In this document: positions 14,579 through 27,049 of the stretch, piece by piece
Position numbering within the stretch: the first letter of the stretch is position 1
Layout of the letters: every line of letters begins with the position of its first letter
DNA from: Acanthornis magna
Lineage: Eukaryota; Chordata; Aves; Passeriformes; Acanthizidae
Direction: 5' to 3'
Assembly (NCBI GenBank): GCA_036785705.1
Contig: JAWUZG010000028.1
Location: 806,001 to 870,000, forward strand
DNA length: 64,000 bases
Position numbers and translations under genes: made by a program
Notes under the pieces: generated by a model
Database searches by the model: none
The model's input: only the letters and a program-made list of their open reading frames with translations
What the model was told of the DNA's origin: nothing

Positions 14579-16180
14579 CTGGTGTGTTCAGAGAGAGAAA
14601 GGGCCACAGTTGTACAGCTGCGTCAAGCACCTCCTCCAAGCATGGAGCTCGGTTCCAGCAGTAAATACTTTCCAGACAAAAGTCTAAGAGAAGTCTCTTC
14701 CTCCATTTTTTTCTTGTTGCCACATTGAAAACCCATACTATCATATGCTGAACATACTGCAGTTATTATCAGACACTAAACACTGCAATTTTTTTTTTAT
14801 ACACAACACACCTTTATACCTGTTTATAATTTTCAAGTACCTGATCATGTAATCATAGCACTGGGGTGCATAGGATTCTCTGACTTTATGATTCTACACT
14901 CAATGCTTGTCTGACACACAGAGTTACATCTGACCTTATATTTCAAGGTAGATTACAAATGCCTACACTTATACTCTCATGATTCCCAAGGACTGGATAC
15001 AGACCTGTATGTTCATGTAAAATATGCTCATATGATGCTTTAGTAGTCTACACGAAGTCTTTAAAAGCTCAAAATACAGCATGAACTGAAACCCATATAC
15101 ATGACTGAGAAAATGGTGTCAATACAATAAACACACTACTGAGACAAAACTATCTAACCAAAAAAAAATCAGAATTTGTAGAATTCAACCGGTAACTCCT
15201 AAGAGAAGTTTCTAATTCAATTCTGGGAAAAGCAATGCAAATGATGCACACTCCTAAAGGAATTCTCTGACTGCTTTATACAGGAATTAGAAATGAAGGT
15301 TTATGCTAGCTGCTGAAATTAGGTACTGGTCAACTTAATTGATCAAACTACAAAGAAAAAATCTCAAAAATCTCTGTACAGGCTTGTCAAGAGTCATTTA
15401 CAAATAACAGCAACTTTAAAAATGTAGATTCACAAACCCACCAATCCATCTACACACACTATAGTGTAATTATTTAAACAAAACCATTGGATTTTATTTT
15501 TTTCTCTTAATTAGACCTTGAAGTAAGGTTCCACACTCATGAAAGTGTGACATTTACATTATTACACAAATATATTTCCATTTTTTGAAGGAAAGTATGT
15601 GAATGGACTACTGGCATCAAAGCATTTGCACACAGTTGCTTTCTGAAAAAGTAATTTATAACTTAGTTAATAGGAAAGTTCCATTAAAATTAAAGAGCAG
15701 ATGACAAACCAGACAGTTTTCTGACAGAAAACCTGCAGATTCTGGAAACATGCAATTGCATTATGCCTCGACTGCTCTAATGATGCTGCTCTTCTAAATC
15801 TTCTATTCCATTGTTTCCAATAACCCTGCATTTGCAGCAGATCAGGTAACGTCACAGGATTAAGACTTTTGAGAATTACATTAAGCTGTGCCTCATTTCT
15901 TTTCCCTTTTCTCCCCAAAACAGAATCATGGCACTGAAGGTATTATTAGATGAACACCAGTTCAGAAGTAGGTTACAAATATTTCCCCATACAAAGCTGA
16001 GGATTCTCTTTTCTGGAGAAAGGACTACAAAAACACAACCTGACATGGGCAAAAGCTACCAAAGCACCATCAAAGACTTGACAAACACCACAGCACAAAA
16101 AATCAACAGCTGTAAAACTTCACTCATGTCACTGCAGCTGCTGTTCTGAGAAAAAAAAGGAGGATAACAATGGATCTTAC
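14579..16180 (-). other. KMT2C: KMT2C intron 5 (1,602 bp, complete)
   Basis: This is a short AT-rich intron between exons 5 and 6 with a good GTAAGA donor and a CAG acceptor. I see no mobile element or other structure in it beyond short A and T runs. Confidence 0.9.
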
Positions 16181-16320
16181 CTGTTGGCTCAAATAAGGCT
16201 TGAACATCAATGTCATCTGGTAAGCCAACTAAACTGAGTTCATCCCAGAATTTGACAACGTGATCGTCAGAAGCAGTTTGGGTGCTTACACTTGTACATG
16301 ATGCTATACTCAATCGAGAT
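16181..16320 (-). CDS. KMT2C: KMT2C coding exon 5 (140 bp)
   Basis: This encodes S-R-L-S-I-A-S-C-T-S-V-S-T-Q-T-A-S-D-D-H, then V-V-K-F-W-D-E-L-S-L-V-G-L-P-D-D-I-D-V-Q, then A-L-F-E-P-T. The stretch V-S-T-Q-T-A-S-D-D and W-D-E-L-S-L-V-G-L-P-D is highly conserved with human KMT2C. It forms the insert between the two halves of the split C2HC knuckle. The acceptor is preceded by a good polypyrimidine tract (T-rich, ending gatacag; AG at 16322-16321). The donor is acag then GTAAGA, GT at 16180-16179. The last G joins GT of exon 6 to give Gly. The first eight residues differ from human, and the exon appears about three residues shorter there; no other AG acceptor is available close upstream that would restore the length. 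Confidence 0.95.
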
Positions 16321-17455
16321 CTGTATCAGGAAGCAGAAAAAAAAAACTTAGAAGTGACCACATTCTTTGTTCAATTAGCCAGATACTCACAAATTATCCA
16401 AAACTCAGAAAAACTGGATGAAAACTTTTCCTAGTATGATAAAATATAAATCAACATGAACAAGAGTCCTTCTTCCTTACATTTTAGCCCAACGCTTTTC
16501 CCAGTAACTGTTTCCAGTTAAAGCTGATAGTAAACAAGCCTGCTCTCTTCCAGTTATTCAGGACACACATGCTTCTCTAAGTTTGATTCTGTTTGATATT
16601 AAAACTTGCCCAACCCTTGGAACGGAGAACTAGGTAACAACATTCAGAGGTGAGGTGCCTATAGAAAATACAACAACTGCGGGGGGAAGGTAGAAAAGAG
16701 ACCAGGACTTCAAAGTCAGTTTGGAAATAAACATCTTTATACAATGTCATCAGATGTTAAAAAACAGAAGGTGAGGGTGAACTGGAGGAAAGGAATGGGG
16801 GGAGATTAAAAAATGCAATGATATAAAGACTACTATATTGTACTAGTTTATAACCTTATTAATTTGTTCCTCAAATTCTAATCTCAACAGAAAATAATTC
16901 ATACAACTCAGATTGCTCCATTAAAAAAACCCAGAAGCGACGACTCCGCCTTTATTTCCTGCAGGCTAAAGAATATCTTGGACATCTAAGGGTGTGCATT
17001 TAGGCTTACTGATAAGAGACCTGATCACTGATGCCTCAACAATTGGAAGGAAAGGTGGTGCTGCATTTTCCATTAAGGCTCTTTAGACTTGATTACTCTC
17101 TGCTATTAATAACTCAATTGTATGCATTTGTCAATAGATACAGTAAGCACTGGAATTTTAACCTGTAGTAACTCTACTTTCCTAAAAACCATGCATGCTT
17201 TACTTCAGTCATTACATTCATAAATACATTTAAAAAGCCCATAGTTTATGGGGAAAAGGGTAACATGCCTCTTGCGCCACCAAAGAAATCTTAAAAGTCT
17301 TCCATTATTACCTGGTATCTTCATAACCTGCATCATTAAAAAAAAATCTACCCCAAAACCTATTAATTCTGACACTACCAATATTTAGAACCTTCTTAAC
17401 AAAGCACTACGTTCTGTTTGACAAAACTGGTTCCTGAACACTGTTTATGTCCAGG

Positions 17456-17660
17456 GGAATCACAGAATGGTTTGGGTTGGAAGGGCTCTAGTTCTAACCC
17501 TCCAACCATGGGCAGGGACACCTTCCAATATGCCAGGTTGCTCCAAGCGCCATCCAACCTGCCCTGAACACTTGGAGGGATGGAGCATCCACAGCTTCCC
17601 TGGGCAACCTGTGCCTGTGCTTCACCCCCACCACAGTGGAGCCTCCTCTAACACTGAACT
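17456..17660 (-). mobile_element. CR1 LINE 3' end, 5'-truncated
   Basis: It begins ggaatcacagaatggtttgg, then gttggaagggctc, then ccatgggcagggacaccttc and cacagcttccctgggcaacc. This is a reverse-complement CR1 3' end, sense to KMT2C transcription. A few bases are missing in the usual gggacctttaaagatcatc part. The inner boundary near 17660 is uncertain. Confidence 0.88.
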
Positions 17661-17934
17661 GCTACTCAAACCACTGAAGCTTAAAGGATCTTTAAGAAAA
17701 ACTAAATCCCAACTGACAAAGCATTTTTCTGTATAAAAAACCTTTCTCACAAGATCCAATCAATCCCATGTAAAGAACTTCTCAATTTACTCTGCAATTT
17801 CACCCTACACAGAAACACTTTCCATAGAGTTCTCCAAAAATAGTATTCCATATACCTACAGAATACAGTCTGAGGTGAGGGCATTACTTTTATTAGATTT
17901 AAGAAAAGCCACTTTTCTATACGGGCATTACACA

Positions 17935-18150
17935 ACGCGCACTTTCACACCACCAACACGGGGACAAGACGCACACTGTGCACCCAAGCAAGCCCTGCGA
18001 GTGTGGAACACGCTGAGCAGCTTCTCCAGCGGCAGCACAGCCACGGACAGGTCTGACACGGGGAGTCGGGCAGAGCCGGCCGCTGCCTCCCTCATTGTTT
18101 CCCTGCCCGGCCGGCCCCGCGCCCGCAGCCAATTCCCCAATGCCCCGCAG
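17935..18150. promoter_or_regulatory. CpG-rich non-repeated shoulder beside the minisatellite (possible CpG island)
   Basis: The sequence before the array is rich in CG dinucleotides (for example ggccggccccgcgcccgc near 18110) and contains a CCAAT motif (agccaattcc, about 18127-18136, + strand) without clear tandem periodicity. Together with the array it forms a GC-rich domain of about 1.5 kb in an AT-rich intron. It could be an intragenic CpG island or a dormant alternative promoter, or only composition spread from the array. No TSS motif is decisive. Confidence 0.3.
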
Positions 18151-18930
18151 CGCCTGCGGCTCTGCATCATCACCCCGCCCTCAGCCCCGCATCACCGCCC
18201 CGCACCGCCTGCGGGCCTGGAGCACCGCCCCGCACCAGCACCGCCCCGCACCGCCTGCGGGCCCGGAGCACTGCTCCGCATCGGCACCGCCCCGCACCGC
18301 CTGCGGGCCAGGAGCACCGCTCCGCCCTCAGCCCCGCATCACCGCCCCGCACCAGCACCGCCCCGCACCGCCTGCGGGCCCGGAGCACTGCTCCGCCCTC
18401 AGTCCCGCATCACCGCCCCGCACCAGCACCGCCCCGCAGCGCCTGCGGGCCCGGAGCACTGCTCCGCCCTCAGTCCCGCATCACCGCCCCGCACCGCCTG
18501 CGGGCCCGGAGCACCGCCCCGCATCGGCACCGCCCCGCACCGCCTGAGGGCCCGGAGCACCGCCCCGCATCGGCACCGCCCCGCACCGCCTGAGGGCCCG
18601 GAGCACCGCTCCGCCCTCAGCCCCGCATCACCGCCCCGGATCAGCACCGCCCCGCAGCGCCTGCGGGCCCGGAGCACCGCACCGCTCCGCCCTCAGCCCC
18701 GCATCACCGCCCCGCACCAGCACCGCCCCGCAGCGCCTGCGGGCCCGGAGCACTGCTCCGCCCTCAGCCCCGCATCACCGCACCGCACCAGCACCGCACC
18801 AGCACAGCCCCGCACCGCCTGCGGGCCTGGAGCACCGCTCCGCCCTCAGCCCCGAATCGCCGCCCCGCCCGCGGCTCCGCATCACTGCCTCGCATCGCTG
18901 TATCACATCACCATCCCGCATCAGCGCCGT
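18150..18930. repeat. GC- and CpG-rich minisatellite, 46/71-bp units
   Basis: The marker cctgcgggcc (or close variants such as cctgagggcc) occurs 11 times, at 18208, 18254, 18300, 18371, 18442, 18497, 18543, 18589, 18660, 18736 and 18818. The spacings are 46, 46, 71, 71, 55, 46, 46, 71, 76 and 82 bp. The long unit is the 46-bp unit plus an extra block of about 25 bp containing ccctcagccccgcatcaccg. The plus strand is C-rich, so the KMT2C pre-mRNA is G-rich here, with many GGGG runs. The array produces long false open frames on both strands. Confidence 0.95.
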
Positions 18931-19440
18931 GCCCTCTGCCCCACACCGCCCTCAACCCCGCATCACCACCCCACATCCCTGCCCCGCTCTCAACCCTGCA
19001 CCGCCCACAGCTCCATACCGCCCGAGGCCCCGTACCGCCCTCAACCCCGCACCGTCTGCGGCTCCACATCACCGCACCGCCCACAGCCCCTCACTGCCCT
19101 CAACCCCTCAACAACCACAGCCCTTCACTGCCCTCAACCCCCAGAGCCCCTCACTGCCCTCAACCCCCAGAGCCCCTCACTGCCCTCAACCCCACAACAA
19201 CCACAGCCCTTCACCACCTTCAACCCCGCACCACCCACAGCCCCTCACTGCCCTCAACCCCGCACCACCCAGAGCCCTTCACCACCCTCAACTCCGCACC
19301 GCCTGTGGCTCCATATCACCACATCGCCCACAGCTCTTCACCACCCTCAGCCCCGCACCACCCACAGCCCTTCACCACCCTCAACCCCGCACCACCCACA
19401 GCTCCTCACCGCCCTCAACGCCACACAGCCCGGCCCTTAG
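18931..19440. repeat. C-rich, CpG-poor minisatellite, continuation of the array
   Basis: Directly next to the CpG-rich array, degenerate short units of the type ccctcaaccccgcaccaccc alternate with acagcccttcaccac, with a period of very roughly 30-40 bp. The composition is related to the first array (ccctcagccccgc is the shared core), but the CpG-rich gcctgcgggcccggagca part has been lost. The two halves look like one ancestral array with different later histories. Confidence 0.85.
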
Positions 19441-20278
19441 CTGTGGCCTGTAGCCCCGCATCGCCACTGGCTCCCTTCATGTCTCCCCAGGGCAGCAGCC
19501 CCTCTGTCACACAGCCAGCACTGAGCGATCCCACGTTCACCATCAACCGTGAATGAAGCCAAGTCAACACAAGCCCCCAGTGACAGGACCCCCACACCCA
19601 TAAAACTGTGGCTCTGATCATCCCAGCGTCCTCGCCAGACACACCATGTACTGAACACACCTCCACTGCGGGCCAGGTACGCCCCTGTCATCCCTCACGA
19701 TTCCTGAGGCCTGGGGGCCATGGCCAAACCCCCTGCCTGGGAGAGCTGCCAGCGAACCCCACTCCTGTAGAGCAGCCATCGCTGCCGCGTGCCTTCAACA
19801 GCACCGGCACCAGGGCGAGAGCCAGCGCTGAGGCAACGGGGAGAAGCTCCAGCCGGATGGGCAAAGGCTGCCCATTATTCCAGTCTACACAACACAGTAA
19901 GTGTCAAAAGTCCATCCTCTTCCTCCCTTTATGCGTACTTTTACTTCAGCACCACAAGTAGAGCTGTGCTTTACAGTAACTATGTCTCTTTTCTGTGTTC
20001 TTCCAGAGTGAAGATTCTCACTCGGGGAAGAAACCACCCAGTCTTTAAAAAGTAGAAGAGACAGCGACTGCTGTACCGCTTGCGTGTTGGTTGTTCTGGG
20101 GTTCTGTTTTTAGTTAGGTTTTTATACGTGTTGCTTCTTACAAAAATGTATGAATATTAATAACCCACATTTTCACAAACACAGGTTATTTGCCTATTGC
20201 AGTACATAATGACTAAAGGTCCTTCCTGAACTTCATGCAAAATAAAAATACTACATATTTACTGTAAAACAGACTTAC

Positions 20279-20485
20279 TTCTTCTGGCCTCTCTGTTTGC
20301 GCGGCACTGAGTTTTGCCTTGGAGTTCTCTCACAAGCTCCATCGGTGCTGTCGCTGGCTTCACTCTTATTTAAAGGCTGGTTTTTCCATGGGATAACATA
20401 CCCAGGAGTTGGACCGAATTGCTTTAAGTCTCCTTGTCCTAATGAGCTCCGTTCTCCACAGTAACAAAAGGCGCAGAGTTGTTCG
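20279..20485 (-). CDS. KMT2C: KMT2C coding exon 4 (207 bp): first half of the pre-PHD zinc knuckle
   Basis: This exon encodes S-E-Q-L-C-A-F-C-Y-C-G-E-R-S-S-L-G-Q-G-D and continues through L-K-Q-F-G-P-T-P-G-Y, W-K-N-Q-P, and a basic tail P-R-K-Q-R-G-Q-K-K. The C-A-F-C pair, with the following L-G-Q-G, is the first half of the C2HC zinc knuckle that precedes the first PHD in KMT2C/KMT2D. The second metal-binding pair (H and C) is in exon 6. The basic tail may act as a nuclear localisation or DNA contact patch (inference). The acceptor is ttttacag with AG at 20487-20486. The donor is aagaa followed by GTAAGT, GT at 20278-20277, a near-perfect consensus. The final AA joins A of exon 5 to make Lys. 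Residues between the W-K-N-Q-P motif and the basic tail differ most from human. Confidence 0.97.
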
Positions 20486-23400
20486 CTGTAAAAGGGAAGA
20501 TCATTACTTCTTTTTGGGGGGGGAAAACCAGCAGAGGATACCCCATCAAAGAGCAAATTTCATGCTAATTTGAGCCTTTGTAACAAAACAATAAAAGCTC
20601 CCACTTGCTGTCAGGTATCAAAACTCAGCATTCAGCTACACTATTACCAGATAATTCACAGTTACATTAAAATAACTTTTTTTCTGTTCACGAAACTGCC
20701 TGATTAATGAAACAAACAAAAAAATCTCCATGTTATATTCAAATGATTAAAATATCCCAAATTCTGTGTCTCTAGACACGTTTGCTAAAAGGCATCAGAA
20801 TGTTGCAGAACACACAGAACATTACAATATATACACCTTTCTGGAAGCACATACAGCTTATGTGTAACACAATGTGCAAATACTATACACTAAAAGGTTT
20901 TAATAACAGAGAAAACCACAGCAATGGCTACGGTCACACATACCAGAGCATACAACATACACAAATCCAAACATCCTCATTTATTTCAATATTTAAAAAC
21001 AACATGATGTCTAAAAGTTTTACTGGAGGAATTTTATATTTACAGAACTGTGACCATTGCAATACCCTGTACCATTTGCAATTATGTTTTAACATGCACA
21101 ACATAGCGACAGGATTGAAATGACAGCTCTGACAGCACTCCTTGTGTCACATCATATGGAAGCTACTGAAAAATATTTCTATAATAAACATATCCACAAA
21201 CTTAAAATGTGAACTTCTGCAACTAATGCCGTTTGCATTAAAGGAAGGCCATTTAACACATTTTTTTAATGCTTAAATGAGCAATACTGTTTTCTTCGTA
21301 TTTATGCCCCAAAGACCCCAAAAAGATGCCTCAGGGAAACAGGCACTTGGGTAGAGGCTTGGTTATGCCTGGATTCCATTTAAATAGATTTCAGTGCATC
21401 TCCAAGGTGGCACATTTGGATTTGGGACACTCTGTGCTGTGTTGAGTGAGAGGAGGGAAGTGAAGTGGGAGGAAGAGAAAACCTAAAGGCTAAACTGCTG
21501 TATAATATTTACTAAATTCTGGGGGGAAAAAATAAAGACTGCCTGTGCCTTTCAGCCTGGAAAGACAAGAACAGAAATAGAAAAAAGTGGAAGGGGAAAA
21601 GGAAAGTTCCAGATCAGAACAGAAAACCCTGAGAGACCAGCAAAGCCCCTGAGATTTGATTTATCATACTCTTGGATGGCTCCTTTTGCTCTCACCATAG
21701 AGCAACACTAGGAAGAAAGAAAAAGAAGAAAGAAACCTGCATTATTACAATACTGGTAATACCAGACAGTCAGATGCTAAGGAAGGGAACAGCACACCAT
21801 GAGCCCAAAATGAAGCCCAGAATGAAACCAACTGTTTTTACTTATGGTTGATAGGTAGGGTTGCACTTTCATTAAGGAAGATGGACCGTGGGAACATGCA
21901 CGTTGGTGTAAGTCCCATTCATGGTACTGAAATTATACCTTCCTATGGTACTGTTAGGAAACATTTGTCCTCATCTCATCGCCTCGGCCACACATCCCTC
22001 ACTGATCTACCTGAACACACAACCAGCAGGAGCCAGCACAACCCCCAGAGCTGACGGCAAATGTCTGACACGTTACAGACATCTTTAGAAAAAGATACCC
22101 AAAGATTAAAAAAATGCAAAGAAAATATGGATAAAGGTAGCGTAAAAGCAGTGAAAAATGAATAGTTACACTGAACAGTACATATGTCTATTTTATAGCT
22201 AGCTTTCAGTGTGCCAGAGCAACAAATACACTATTATTTGCCTGTCAGTGACTGTAACCACTGGACTGCCAGTGAAACCTGATCTGGCCTCACAGGCAGA
22301 GCTCCTAAGCAGGGAAAGCAAAGCTATTTATGCTGGTTGAGACTAGAGAGACTTGTGAGGAGACTTAAGAGATTTAAACAGGCAACACCATGGTATATAA
22401 ATTACACTAGTTACAAACACAAGATTATCCACAGTGGAATAAATAATTATTCATACATCCTGTTAGGACAGACTATCACTGCTCATTAAAAGACTCAAGG
22501 ATAATTACAAACAAATAAACACAGCTCCTTAAAGTGGAGTCATAGCAAATATGCAATAATGTTAAGGTCTATAAGAGAGAAACATGAAAGAGTAATTGAG
22601 AAAAAAAAATAAACTAACTTTTCAAGTGGTATTATTTGAAAAGGAGTAAAGCTGATATTTCTGGAGCCTGGAAGGCAGCTCCAGCATCACAACTTCCAGC
22701 AGTAGCTTTCTGCAGGCAGAGTGGAGTGAAACAACAGGAGCAGTGAGTTTCACAGCTACTCTGCAGCGTGGTGCAGACAGCTGTGAAGCTGTCAAGAATC
22801 ATATGGTTTGTGCTACTGCTCCTGCTCCAGCAGAGCTGGGGAATGCAGCTGAACCGAGTGCTCGCCACGGGGAGGGGGCTGGGGGAACCTTTGCTGAAGG
22901 CTGGGAGAAGTTAAAGACAGGAGCAGCAGAACGTGCCCAGAGCACAGCCAGGACACTGAGGGGCTGAGATAGAGGGGCTATAGAAAGGGGGAAAAAAGGT
23001 TTCACACTTTCTAGGGGGATTACGCAGAGGGGCTTTGATTGTACCCCACAGTGAGATACCTACAAACACTCAGTGGCAGTGAACTTCCAGCCTCCACTGG
23101 GATGCTGGAGAGACCTTCTGCTGAAAAGCCACGTTCCTCTGCCTCCTGACACACCACGCTGCTGGCTTGTCACACAGTACAAAGTGGCCAGTTCCATCAC
23201 GTTAGCCTTTTAGCTTTAAGTGCTCGGTAAATATTTTAAGTTATGTCTGTATGGGCAGAAGGTAGAGATTTTTTCCTATCATCTGAGGACTGCAGAAAGT
23301 ACTTACAAATCTACTTTCCATATGTCAATATGCAATTAGAGGATCTAAATCTGTGATGCAAGAAGAGCTCTCATATTGAAGATAACGAAATAGAGATACT

Positions 23401-26400
23401 GGCAACTCTTAAGATCAAACCCTAGATCTGTTATCATAATTAACATATTTTAAGAACAGGATAATTTAAAATGGGATAAAAAGCAAGAGACGATGTGTCA
23501 CAAATCTTTTTATAAGTTAGTAAGAAAAGAGAGAAGGAAGCAGCTCACCAATACTCCATTTAAGATGTATCCTACGTGCTCCAAACCAAAATGTAAGTTC
23601 ATCATTATCTGTAACTTCAACTTAAATTATTTTCCCACAACAAAAGCTACTTTCTCATACAGGTTTAAAGAGCCAGAGATGGTTTATTACCAGGGGGTGC
23701 TCCTATACCTCATCTCATCCCAAAGAATTTCATAGATTTGAATGCACAGAAATTTTAATACATAACACTGAGGAAAAACTGTGTTCAGAATGAACCAAAC
23801 ACACTGGGGTTATGGGGATGCAGTAAGAGGAAGAAAGGCTAGTAATGTCTGAAGCTAATGTCTGTTCCCATCAAGCCATGAGAGGAAATCCAGACTTGGA
23901 TGTTGTCTGAAGGATGCCCTTTCTAACAACGAAACAAGTTGATCTTATCATTTTTTTTTGCAGCCATTCTCTCCTACAGGTTATTTCATCGAATTCTCTG
24001 GTCAGTGTCTCTTCCTCACACAGAATTTACTCAACCCCGACAAGAATCTAAAGTGCTATAATCCTCCCCTGTCCACATCCTGACAAAGGAAAACAAAATG
24101 CCCTGCAGCCAATTAATCCTGAAGGAAGGGAGAACGGTCACTATCTCCTCTACTTGACTGATGACAGCCATCAGGACTCATCCTAAAACACAGACTTTCC
24201 CATTTAAACAACTTCATTTCAACACATGCACTATTGGGCAACTAATTGCACAATATTAAATTACAACTAGAGGAGGAGAAACATCTTCTGGTTTGCTTGC
24301 AAATATCAATGTCAGAGAATTAAAATGAAACTGAGAGTCCCCCAAACTTTTCTTTTTAACAGAATTAAGCCTTAGCATCAGAATTACCAACACTAAGTAT
24401 ATCAAGTCCCCCTGTAGTCGTACTTCCAAGAGTAAGCAGAAGCCCCTCCTGGATCGTTCTGAGCCGGGGAATGGCACAGGGGTATCTTGTGTCAGCCAAG
24501 GTTCCTCGATAACAAGCAGATGTGCAGACTGGCTCATGCAAACATGTTTTGTTTACGCTGCATCCCGTATCTCACAGATGTGCACTTGCGCCCACGTGAG
24601 TACTGTGCAGCTCCTGGAAATCTTCAGATGTGTCCACATGAGCTTGTGTGACCCTCAAAATATCTCACTCTCACTCTCCTCCCTGTTTTTCATACATGGG
24701 TAGAAAGCAAAACAGTCTGCAGTGATATGGGCACTGCCATGCACCCACAATTCCATGTATACAGCTGGGGGAATAAATCTTCCCTACTCATTCTCACGGG
24801 AATAACTTCATTCTGTGTCTCCAGAGTCCCTATACAGCTGAATGCCAAGAGACAGAGAGTACCTGTGCTGAGCATGGCTGTCAGTGAGATGCTTGAAGTG
24901 ACCCAACCCTTTCAGTACTCAATGGTGAGGGCGGCAGACTAAAGGAAATCCTGCAGCTGCCTGTTCTGCAGAGAGGTGTTAAAGGTGCCCTTCTTTCAGG
25001 AGAGCCTGCACAGGGGAATCCAAGTATCCCACGGAGATAAAGGGGAGGATGTCAACAGCAGGAGAAATTCAAACTCTTGCATTCAGCTCAAGTAATGCCC
25101 ACCTCGTAACTTCTCTGAAATCCCTCCCAGCCTACTGTGGGACTGGGATTACCACAGAAGTTTTGCTGTGCATCGACCTTTTCCAATTAATCACACTAAA
25201 ACCAGGTTTAAACAGGAAAAAAACAATGGATTATATTTGAGAAAATGTAAAGCATAACAATTCCAGTAAGATCCACTAGCTACTGCCATTGCCTCAACAT
25301 TAAATACGAACTTGCAGATGATCACTACTGCCCTTTGCCATGATAACAATTGCACTAAGGTTAAAAAGAAACCCAACTCGGAAGGCATAAAGATCTATTT
25401 CATTCATGGTTTGGGTTGAAAAAGAAAGTGGTTATCATGTGATTTTTGCTACGAGTTTGTTTGTTTTTAAAGGAATTATGCAATAGTTTTCCTCAATGTC
25501 TGGAAATGCCTTCAGGATGTCATTTTCACACACTAGTTACAGAAATTTAAAATGGTTTTAACATCTATTTTTCACAATTAAAATTAAGCTCTACACAGTG
25601 GAATGGAGTATTTGGGAGCCAAAGAGAACTTCAGAGCATCATTTGTACTGATTACCAGAGCAGACTGATGAGAATTGGCCTTGAGAATTCTTCCCCCACC
25701 TAAGCCTGTTAGTAGTTTTAACATATGCTAAAAGGCTAAATTAAACACTACAGGGGACCTACTATTTATTTAGCTCTGCCAAGATGTGCTAATGCACAAA
25801 ATACTTTGCCTTTGCTCTCGTTTTATGTTGTGTTATTTAAAGTGTTCTTCTCTTTAGTGAAGATCCACCATTGTATCATTTATGTAAACTCCAATCAAGA
25901 CCCGCAAGCTGCATTTCGAGTGAAAAAATCTCCCATGTCTGGCTTGAAACATCTGCATCAGTGTGAGTTCTAATATATGCAAGATATTTACAGAGACAGT
26001 TACTCTAAAACTCAGATTCAGTAGAAGCTTTTCAGTTTCACCTAAATAGTCTGTTAATATCTGGACCTCAATAATGAAGTAGCTTGAACATAAACCAGAG
26101 AAAAAAAAAACTCATTAGGTGAGGCATAACAGCTTCACATCGATACAGGACTAACCACCCAATAAAACAACCTCCTGAATGAATGATACTAAGGACAAAC
26201 AAGGATGGAAAGAACAAATGGAGATACCACAAAAAGAAAGAAACAAAGAATTTCAAATAAAAGCTGTCTTTAAGCATTTGACACACAAAGTGTTCTCCTT
26301 CCAATAGGTAACTGAATTACAGAACAACTTGAAATTGTGAAGTGGTTTGACGCTATTATACTATTATAGAGATTTGGGGCTGAAATGAGTATTTAACTTA

Positions 26401-27049
26401 TGCAGCAAAATTCTTTTTAAAAGAGAGGTGGGACAGAGTTCATATGAACTTCAGGTGAAGAATTTTAGAAGTTTATACAAAGCAATTAAACTGCATTAGA
26501 CAATAATTGCTTTCCAATTTCTTCAAACCAGCGCAGCTGGAGTTCTACAGCCGTATAATCAACTTAATGATACTCTTCTCACTTGAAAGAAAGAAAACAT
26601 TACCCTCCAAACACAGCCAAAACAACACATCTTACTGACATTTTGAAATTTAGAAAATATGCCCTTATTCACCATTAATTGTGTCAGCTTTAATTTAAAC
26701 AAGTATTTAAAGCTCAGTTAGGGCTTAACGTATCCTAAATACAAGAGGAGTTACCAGAATGCCAATGCTGAATAAAGTGATTTTAGAGGTCTACTCCAAG
26801 GCCATCTAAAGCATTCTTTAATGTCCATCTGAACTGACTTGTACTCTCAAATAACCATCCCATATAGAATGCAATTGTGATTTTGTCTGAAAGGTGACAA
26901 TTCATGCAATTCGGAGAGGTATCTTAACCTCTGAGGGATAAAAGTCATAGAATAAAAAGTCCTGTGGCTTCAATCTTCAGTATGCATTTATGCCCAGAAA
27001 ACACTGTCTGTTCAAGCCAAATTCTCTCTTGGTAATTAAAATACAATAC

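Larger units (their letters stand above)
16321..20278 (-). other. KMT2C: KMT2C intron 4 (3,958 bp, complete), minisatellite-bearing
   Basis: The intron runs between exons 4 and 5. Roughly a third of it is the C-rich minisatellite described separately. A minus-strand CR1 fragment lies at 17456. The segment 17935-18150 next to the array is also GC- and CpG-rich but not obviously repetitive. The segment 19440-19900 stays moderately GC-rich with no repeat that I can define. The remainder near both exons is ordinary AT-rich sequence. Confidence 0.9.

Noticed and set aside
14850..14905. Possible further CR1 tail (ending in a tatgattct-like motif)
   Set aside because: Only the last few bases resemble CR1; the gggtcccttccaaccc part is missing.
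17875..19440. 521-codon open frame on the + strand, the longest in the window, plus companions on both strands
   Set aside because: It runs through the minisatellite and encodes only Pro/His/Ala/Ser/Arg-rich repeat text with no domain. C-rich tandem repeats lack stop codons by composition. It is antisense to the KMT2C intron.
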